Notes under the pieces: model-generated
What the model saw: only the letters and a program-made list of their open reading frames with translations
Database searches by the model: none
What the model was told of the DNA's origin: nothing
In this document: positions 9,944 to 14,195 of the stretch, piece by piece
Layout of the letters: every line of letters begins with the position of its first letter
Position numbering within the stretch: position 1 is the stretch's first letter
Assembly (NCBI GenBank): GCA_002418465.1
Contig: DIEE01000009.1
Span: forward strand, 1 to 14,195
DNA length: 14,195 nucleotides
Direction of reading: 5' to 3'
From: Pseudomonas sp. UBA5782
GTDB lineage: Bacteria > Pseudomonadota > Gammaproteobacteria > Pseudomonadales > Pseudomonadaceae
Translations under genes and position numbers: made by a program

Positions 9944-11506
9944 TCAGTCCAGCACCACTTCGATATCGAGGTGGCAAAGCCTTCGATGAACCTCTTCCTT
10001 GCGCTCGCGAACCGCATGATTCTGCGGAAGCAGCTCGCAGCAGCTATAGAGCAAGCGCATGACCTCCAGGACGAGGTCCGGCTCCCAGTCGGACAGGCCC
10101 GCGGCCTGCAGTGTCTGGTCCAGGGATTCGAGTTGGGTTTTCGCCAGTTCGTACTTTTTCGCCGCGAGGCACAGGCGAGCCAATGCGAGGTGCCAAAAGA
10201 ACCGTTCGCGCCCGCCCTGGGCGCCGACCAAGCCCTGCTTGAGCGCCTGAACGGCCGGTTTCAGGCCTTCCTTGCGTAGACGTGGCAGGTTTTCCTGCAG
10301 CGCCACGTCCCAGGCCAACCGGGCCTCCTGGTCAGTGACTGCGGGAGTACTTTCGCTGATCGGGGCCTGCACGTGCGGCATCACCTGGGCGCTGATCCAC
10401 GCGCGGGTTTGTGCGTCGGCGAACGGAGAACCGTCGTGAAAGCGCAACGCCTCCAGACCTTTCATTCGTTGCAGGAACAAGGCGAGCTGAATCTCTACCT
10501 CGCGCATCGCCTGCTCCGCTTGCAGCTCCTGCAGGCACAGCCAGACGAGGTGTTGGCCATCCAGCCAGAAGGGCGCCCGCATCAGGCTCGATTCCAGATC
10601 GCTCAGAAGATCGGCGTACTGGCCTTGCTGGAAGCGCTCCAGATAGCTGACGAGCTTGTCCTGCGGCAGGCCTCGGAGGCTGGTCAGTTGCTCGGCATTG
10701 CGTTCGGGAAGGCTGTCGATGGGGAGCCACAACAAAGTCCGCGACAGGCGCAATGCGCGCAGGTCGCTCGCTTTCTGCTTCAGCCAGTAGGCGCATAGCG
10801 GACGGGCCTGCTCCTGCAGCAAACGGATGCTCTTGTGCGCATCCTTTTCGTTCTCCACCGGTATGCCCGGCGCGAGCATCTGGTTGGCGGCTTGCTTCAC
10901 TTGGGCGATGACGGCACCCACGCTACCCGGCTCGGGTTGCCCGACGGAGGCTTGCTGCACCTGCTCCTCGACACGCCGGCAAAGCGGCAGCAGCAAAGGC
11001 GCATCGGCGCCCAGTCGTTCAGAAAGGAAACGCTCCAGCGAGCGAAGTCGTTCAGCAAGCTCGCGAAACAGCGCGAGCTGCTCGGCAATGGGAATGGGGC
11101 CGGCGAAAACCTGCTCGAGACGTGGCACCAGCCAGCCGATCGCCGCTGCGCGTGTTCGTGGCTTGCGCGGGTACAGATCAACCCAGTGCTGGGCACAGAG
11201 GTAGTTCAGCATGCTCAAGCCGGCGTGCAGACCGGCGAAGGATTCACGCTTGTACAGGCCCCAGATCAGCCATGCGGAAACTCGCAGGTCCTTGGATTGC
11301 GAGGCGAGGAGCGACTCGCAGCCCTCGCGGACCTTCTGCCAGTCGATGCTGCCCATATCGTGCAACGAAGACGGCTTGCTCAGCTCCTTCTCGAGCAGCT
11401 CGTACTCAGCCGAATAACGCGCATCGGAGCCGAAGAAATCTCCGTCACGAATGGGCGATTTGGCCAATTCCAGATACTGGGTATTCAGCTTGCTTAGATA
11501 AGTCAT
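9944..11506 (-). CDS. tssA: TssA, T6SS baseplate and sheath cap assembly protein
   Basis: TssA proteins prime assembly at the baseplate and, in some subfamilies, stay at the distal end of the growing sheath. The 520-residue product has an ImpA N-terminal domain (about 10-130), with SPIRDGDFFGSDARYSAEY, DWQKVREGCESLLASQSKDLRV and the HWVDLYPRKPRTRAAAIGWL block. A helical middle follows, then a C-terminal region (about 400-510) of the VasJ type with ALARLCLAAKKYELAKTQLE and WEPDLVLEVMRLL. The length and that C-terminus suggest the long TssA class; the subclass is inference. A TTG start at 11536 is possible, but the ATG at 11506 gives the natural N-terminus. A five-codon frame (ATG at 11520) ends in a TGA that overlaps this ATG. 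It is the first gene of the operon. Confidence 0.93.
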   Translation of the reverse strand: MTYLSKLNTQYLELAKSPIRDGDFFGSDARYSAEYELLEKELSKPSSLHDMGSIDWQKVREGCESLLASQSKDLRVSAWLIWGLYKRESFAGLHAGLSMLNYLCAQHWVDLYPRKPRTRAAAIGWLVPRLEQVFAGPIPIAEQLALFRELAERLRSLERFLSERLGADAPLLLPLCRRVEEQVQQASVGQPEPGSVGAVIAQVKQAANQMLAPGIPVENEKDAHKSIRLLQEQARPLCAYWLKQKASDLRALRLSRTLLWLPIDSLPERNAEQLTSLRGLPQDKLVSYLERFQQGQYADLLSDLESSLMRAPFWLDGQHLVWLCLQELQAEQAMREVEIQLALFLQRMKGLEALRFHDGSPFADAQTRAWISAQVMPHVQAPISESTPAVTDQEARLAWDVALQENLPRLRKEGLKPAVQALKQGLVGAQGGRERFFWHLALARLCLAAKKYELAKTQLESLDQTLQAAGLSDWEPDLVLEVMRLLYSCCELLPQNHAVRERKEEVHRRLCHLDIEVVLD

Positions 11507-11569
11507 CCTTGACTCTTCATTGCGGTGTAAAAGCAACTTGGGTTTAGGAAATCCTTTCCAGACCCGAAC

Positions 11570-11613
11570 TGTGCAACTTATTACTCAACAAGTAGTGCGC
11601 AATAAGTTGCACA
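11570..11613. repeat. Perfect 13-bp inverted repeat upstream of tssA
   Basis: The arms TGTGCAACTTATT (11570-11582) and AATAAGTTGCACA (11601-11613) are exact reverse complements separated by 18 bp, giving a centre-to-centre distance of 31 bp, close to three turns of the helix. The core GCAACTT occurs a third time at 11533-11539. This looks like a paired binding site for a dimeric regulator rather than a terminator, since no T-run follows on either strand. As RNA it could also fold as a 13-bp stem in the tssA leader. The binding protein is unknown; the Sfa2-like activator encoded in the operon is one candidate. Confidence 0.8.
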
Positions 11614-11616
11614 TAA

Positions 11617-11631
11617 ATACCGATACGGTAT
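11617..11631. repeat. Short palindrome ATACCG-ATA-CGGTAT
   Basis: Perfect 6-bp arms around a 3-bp centre, lying 3 bp from the end of the 13-bp inverted repeat. The size suits an operator for a dimeric helix-turn-helix protein. I cannot assign it to a known regulator; a palindrome this short may arise by chance. Confidence 0.45.
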
Positions 11632-11682
11632 GCATCCTAGCCCCGCATCTAACTTTAAAACGTGACAGGCATTCAACTAATA

Positions 11683-11699
11683 GCAGATTGAAAATCTGC
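11683..11699. repeat. Inverted repeat GCAGATT-GAA-AATCTGC
   Basis: Perfect 7-bp arms with a 3-nt loop. On the minus strand it lies immediately downstream of the sigma-54-like element at 11703-11718, about where transcription from that element would begin. It could be an operator or an RNA hairpin at the start of the transcript. It is not followed by a T-run, so it is not a typical terminator. Confidence 0.5.
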
Positions 11700-11702
11700 A
11701 CC

Positions 11703-11718
11703 AGCCAAGTTGTTGCCT
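11703..11718 (-). promoter_or_regulatory. Possible sigma-54 (RpoN) promoter for the T6SS operon
   Basis: The minus strand reads AGGCAACAACTTGGCT. It has the essential GG and GC doublets of the -24/-12 elements with exactly 10 nt between them, but it departs from the TGGCACG-N4-TTGC consensus at several other positions. It would start transcription about 185 nt upstream of tssA. The presence of a sigma-54 activator gene in the operon makes an RpoN promoter plausible. I found no better GG-N10-GC element in the parts of this region nearer tssA that I scanned, but the match is weak. Confidence 0.3.
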
Positions 11719-11805
11719 AAATATGATCTGGGGCAATTAACAGGGGAATATCGGAGGAAATAAAACGCCCAGCGAATATGACAGAGCACCGCTGAATGGT
11801 CTGGA

Positions 11806-12480
11806 TCATATCCATCCATACTCCATCATCGACAGCGGTTCGCCGTCGCCGACGATGAAGTGGTCGAGCACGCGTACATCCACCAGGGCCAGCGCATCCG
11901 TCAGGCGGCGAGTGAGTTGGCGGTCCGCCTGGCTGGGTTCGGCGACGCCGGAAGGGTGGTTGTGGGTGAGGATGAGCGCGGCGGCGTTGTGCGCGAGGGC
12001 GCGTTTGACCACCTGACGCGGGTAGACGCTGGCGCTGTCGATGCTGCCGTGGAACAACGCCTCGAAGGCCAGCACGCGGTGCTTGGCGTCGAGGAACAGG
12101 CAGGCGAAGACTTCGTGGGGTTCGTGGCGCAGGCGTGCCTTGAGGTAGTCGCGTACGGCTTGCGGGCTTTCCAGGGCGGAGTCGCGCTTGAGGCTTTCGG
12201 CCAGATGCCGCCGGCCCATTTCGAGCACGGCCTGAAGTTGTGCGAATTTCGCCGGGCCCAGACCGAGGCGTTGGCTGAAGGAAGCCTGATCGGCCTCGAG
12301 CAGTGCGCGCAGGCTGCCGAAATCCTGCAACAGGTGGCGGGCGAGGTCGACGGCGCTTTGCCCAACCACGCCGGTACGCAGGAAAATCGCCAGCAATTCG
12401 GCGTCGGTCAGGGCCGTTGCGCCCTGCTCCAGAAGCTTCTCCCGCGGGCGTTCTGCCGCAGGCCAATCGCGAATGCTCAT
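11806..12480 (-). CDS. radC: RadC family JAMM-domain protein
   Basis: RadC proteins were once linked to DNA repair; that role was withdrawn in E. coli and the cellular function remains unclear. The 224-residue product is of standard length. It has an N-terminal helix-hairpin-helix-like UPF0758 region (about 1-95, with [22 protein letters not shown]) and a C-terminal JAMM/MPN metalloprotease-like domain. The metal-binding signature H-x-H-x10-D is intact at H173, H175 and D186 (HNHPSG), with the upstream glutamate (E140) in the [17 protein letters not shown] strand. The ATG at 12480 has GGGAGG about 5 nt upstream. It is divergent from coaBC, as in other Pseudomonas. The T6SS operon begins about 300 nt downstream on the same strand. 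Confidence 0.96.
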   Translation of the reverse strand: MSIRDWPAAERPREKLLEQGATALTDAELLAIFLRTGVVGQSAVDLARHLLQDFGSLRALLEADQASFSQRLGLGPAKFAQLQAVLEMGRRHLAESLKRDSALESPQAVRDYLKARLRHEPHEVFACLFLDAKHRVLAFEALFHGSIDSASVYPRQVVKRALAHNAAALILTHNHPSGVAEPSQADRQLTRRLTDALALVDVRVLDHFIVGDGEPLSMMEYGWI

Positions 12481-12527
12481 GACACCTCCCTGTCGAGCCG
12501 CGGCCCGCTGTTCCGGTGCAGGCGCTG

Positions 12528-12536
12528 TGCTATCTT
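12528..12536 (+). promoter_or_regulatory. Possible extended -10 promoter for coaBC
   Basis: TGC followed by TATCTT makes an extended -10 element in the 127-nt divergent gap between radC and coaBC. The -35 position 17 bp upstream is poor. Transcription would begin near 12543, leaving a leader of about 65 nt before the coaBC ATG. A second TATAAA-like sequence at 12592-12598 is too close to the start codon to be preferred. Confidence 0.35.
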
Positions 12537-12607
12537 AACCGAACTTTGCGCGGCGCCCGGCCTGGGAGCGTTGGCGGCCGGCGCGATCACTTATAAAAGG
12601 CAGGCCT

Positions 12608-13819
12608 ATGCAGCGGCTGTATCGTAAACGCATCGTCCTGGGCGTTGGGGGCGGGATTGCCGCCTACAAGAGTGCCGAGCTGGTCCGCCGCCTGCGCGAC
12701 CAGGGCGCCGAAGTCCGTGTGGTGATGACCCAGGGCGGACGTGAATTCATCACGCCGCTGACCCTCCAGGCCCTTTCCGGCCACCCCGTTCACCTCGACC
12801 TGCTCGACCCGGCCGCCGAAGCGGCGATGGGCCATATCGAGCTGGCGCGCTGGGCCGACCTGATCCTCATCGCTCCAGCCACCGCCGACCTGATGGCGCG
12901 CCTCGCCCAGGGCGTCGCCAATGACCTGCTGACCACCCTGGTGCTGGCCACCGATGCGCAGATCGCCCTGGCGCCGGCAATGAACCAGGCCATGTGGCGC
13001 GACGAGGCGACCCAGGCCAACGCCCGCGTGCTGCAGGATCGCGGCATGCGCCTGTTCGGTCCGGCGTCGGGCAGCCAGGCCTGTGGCGATGTCGGCATGG
13101 GCCGCATGCTCGAAGCCGACGATCTGGCCCAGCTCGCCGCCGACTGTTTCCAGCGCCTGTCGCTGTCCGGCGTGCACGTGCTGATCACCGCCGGGCCGAC
13201 CCAGGAAAACATCGATCCGGTGCGCTACATCACCAACCACAGCTCCGGGCGCATGGGATTCGCCCTCGCCGAAGCGGCGGCCGAGGCCGGCGCGCGGGTG
13301 ACGCTGATCACCGGGCCGGTGTATCTGCCGACGCCGGACCGGGTCAATCGCATCAATGTGGTCAGCGCACGCGACATGCTCGCCGCCTGCGAGGCCGCAA
13401 TGCCCTGCGACCTCCTGATCGCCGCCGCTGCGGTCGCCGACTACCGCCCCGAAGTGATCGCCCAGCACAAGCTGAAGAAGGACCCCACCAGCGGCGACGG
13501 ACTGCTCCTGCAGTTGGTGCGCAACCCGGACATCCTCGCCACCCTGGCGCAGCGCGAAGACCGTCCGTTCAGCGTCGGTTTCGCCGCCGAGACCGAGAAC
13601 CTGCTGGAGTACGCCTCGCGCAAGCTGCGCGACAAGAACCTCGACCTGATCGTCGCCAACGATGTGGCCAACCCCACGATCGGCTTCAACAGCGAGGAAA
13701 ACGCGATCACCGTGATCGATCGCGAGCACCATCAGAGCGCTTTCGCCCAGACCAGCAAGGGCAAGATCGCCCGCCAGCTGATCGCCTTCATCGCCGACCG
13801 TCTCAATCGCACCGAGTAA
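12608..13819 (+). CDS. coaBC: CoaBC, bifunctional phosphopantothenoylcysteine synthetase/decarboxylase
   Basis: This enzyme makes 4'-phosphopantetheine for coenzyme A. CoaB couples 4'-phosphopantothenate to cysteine using CTP, and the FMN-dependent CoaC decarboxylates the product. The 403-residue protein has the CoaC domain first (about 1-185): the flavin-binding GVGGGIAAYKS (12-22), the active-site histidine H76 in MGHIELARWAD, the PAMNQAMW motif (123-130) and the catalytic cysteine C159 in GSQACGDVGMGRM. The CoaB domain follows (about 186-403), with ITAGPTQENIDPVRYITNHSSGRMG (193-217, including N210) and the KLKKD lysine segment (288-292). All key residues are present, so it should be active. 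The ATG has AAAAGG about 8 nt upstream. dut starts 3 nt after the stop codon. Confidence 0.98.
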   Translation: MQRLYRKRIVLGVGGGIAAYKSAELVRRLRDQGAEVRVVMTQGGREFITPLTLQALSGHPVHLDLLDPAAEAAMGHIELARWADLILIAPATADLMARLAQGVANDLLTTLVLATDAQIALAPAMNQAMWRDEATQANARVLQDRGMRLFGPASGSQACGDVGMGRMLEADDLAQLAADCFQRLSLSGVHVLITAGPTQENIDPVRYITNHSSGRMGFALAEAAAEAGARVTLITGPVYLPTPDRVNRINVVSARDMLAACEAAMPCDLLIAAAAVADYRPEVIAQHKLKKDPTSGDGLLLQLVRNPDILATLAQREDRPFSVGFAAETENLLEYASRKLRDKNLDLIVANDVANPTIGFNSEENAITVIDREHHQSAFAQTSKGKIARQLIAFIADRLNRTE

Positions 13820-13822
13820 CCG

Positions 13823-14195
13823 ATGCACGCCCTCCAAGCCAAGATCCTCGATCCACGCCTGGGCAGCGAATTTCCGCTGCCGACCTATGCCACGCCGGGC
13901 TCCGCCGGCCTCGACCTGCGCGCGATGCTCAAGCAGGCGCATGTCCTCGAACCGGGAGAAACGCTGCTGATCCCTACCGGCATGGCGATCCACGTCGGCG
14001 ATCCCGGTCTGGCCGCGCTGATCCTGCCGCGCTCCGGACTCGGCCATAAGCACGGCATCGTGCTCGGCAACCTGGTCGGCCTGATCGACTCGGATTACCA
14101 GGGCGAGCTGATGGTGTCGTGCTGGAACCGCGGGCAAAGCGCCTTCAGCATCGCCGTCGGCGAGCGCATCGCGCAGCTGGTGCTGGTGCCGGTGG
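13823..14195 (+). CDS. dut: dUTP diphosphatase (dUTPase), cut by the right edge
   Basis: dUTPase hydrolyses dUTP to dUMP and pyrophosphate. This keeps uracil out of DNA and feeds thymidylate synthesis. The 124 codons present cover conserved motifs 1-4 of the trimeric family: GSAGLDLRA (26-34), [15 protein letters not shown] (69-83), [11 protein letters not shown] with the catalytic aspartate D89, and [12 protein letters not shown] (113-124). The C-terminal glycine-rich motif 5 lies beyond the window. The ATG follows the coaBC stop by only 3 nt and has no strong Shine-Dalgarno, which points to translation coupled to coaBC. The frame is open to the window edge. Confidence 0.96.
   Translation, partial: MHALQAKILDPRLGSEFPLPTYATPGSAGLDLRAMLKQAHVLEPGETLLIPTGMAIHVGDPGLAALILPRSGLGHKHGIVLGNLVGLIDSDYQGELMVSCWNRGQSAFSIAVGERIAQLVLVPV

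Larger units (their letters stand above)
11507..11805. other. AT-richer intergenic control region between radC and the T6SS operon
   Basis: About 300 nt without a gene I can support on either strand. It is visibly AT-richer than the surrounding genes. It carries a perfect 13-bp inverted repeat, two shorter inverted repeats and a sigma-54-like element, all listed separately. Because radC and tssA are both on the minus strand, it must hold the end of the radC transcript and the promoter of tssA. The best candidate for a radC terminator is a weak 5-bp stem (CAGCG/CGCTG, 11770-11774 with 11790-11794) followed by TTTTATTT on the minus strand. That stem is too short and its loop too long to call. 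Confidence 0.6.

Noticed and set aside
11570..11613. CRISPR-like repeat unit or transposon inverted repeats
   Set aside because: There is only one pair of arms, in inverted rather than direct orientation, with an 18-bp spacer and no transposase or cas gene nearby. A regulator site fits better.
11761..11794. Possible intrinsic terminator after radC (CAGCG/CGCTG stem, then TTTTATTT on the minus strand)
   Set aside because: The stem is only 5 bp with a 15-nt loop, and 4 nt separate it from the T-run, so it is too weak to call.
12587..14137. Minus-strand open frame of 516 codons opposite coaBC and dut
   Set aside because: The plus strand encodes complete CoaBC and dUTPase with all catalytic motifs. 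The antisense frame spans both genes and has no domain I recognise.

Overview
The window looks like a chromosomal segment from a GC-rich gammaproteobacterium, most likely Pseudomonas or a close relative. Two things point there. The right end carries the radC / coaBC / dut block in the arrangement I know from Pseudomonas (radC divergent from coaBC, with dut close behind coaBC). The left three quarters carry a type VI secretion system (T6SS) whose gene order closely follows the H2-T6SS (HSI-II) of Pseudomonas aeruginosa. The species cannot be fixed from the sequence alone.

Positions 1 to about 11506 hold one long minus-strand T6SS operon. In transcription order (right to left) it reads tssA, tssB, tssC, tssE, a stand-alone PAAR gene, tssF, tssG, clpV (tssH), a sigma-54 activator of the Sfa2 type, and the start of vgrG, which runs off the left edge. 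All genes are co-directional. Most junctions are overlaps or gaps of 10-30 nt with clear ribosome binding sites. The exception is a 181-nt non-coding gap between PAAR and tssF. The products are the contractile sheath (TssB/TssC), its cap and assembly factor (TssA), the baseplate wedge and hub proteins (TssE, TssF, TssG), the spike and spike tip (VgrG, PAAR), the sheath-recycling ATPase (ClpV) and a regulator. The membrane complex (TssJ, TssL, TssM), TssK and the Hcp tube are not in the window. If the system is complete, they lie beyond the left edge or elsewhere.

Positions 11507-11805 form an AT-richer non-coding stretch between radC and tssA. It contains several inverted repeats, including a perfect 13-bp repeat, a recurring GCAACTT motif and a weak sigma-54-like element. 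It is the likely control region of the T6SS operon.

Positions 11806-14195 hold housekeeping genes: radC on the minus strand, then divergently coaBC (coenzyme A synthesis) and the first two thirds of dut (dUTPase), cut by the right edge.

I found no evidence of an undescribed system. The points worth a second look are the PAAR gene placed between tssE and tssF with a long spacer behind it, the repeat-rich control region ahead of tssA, the regulator-vgrG overlap, and the placement of the T6SS next to radC.
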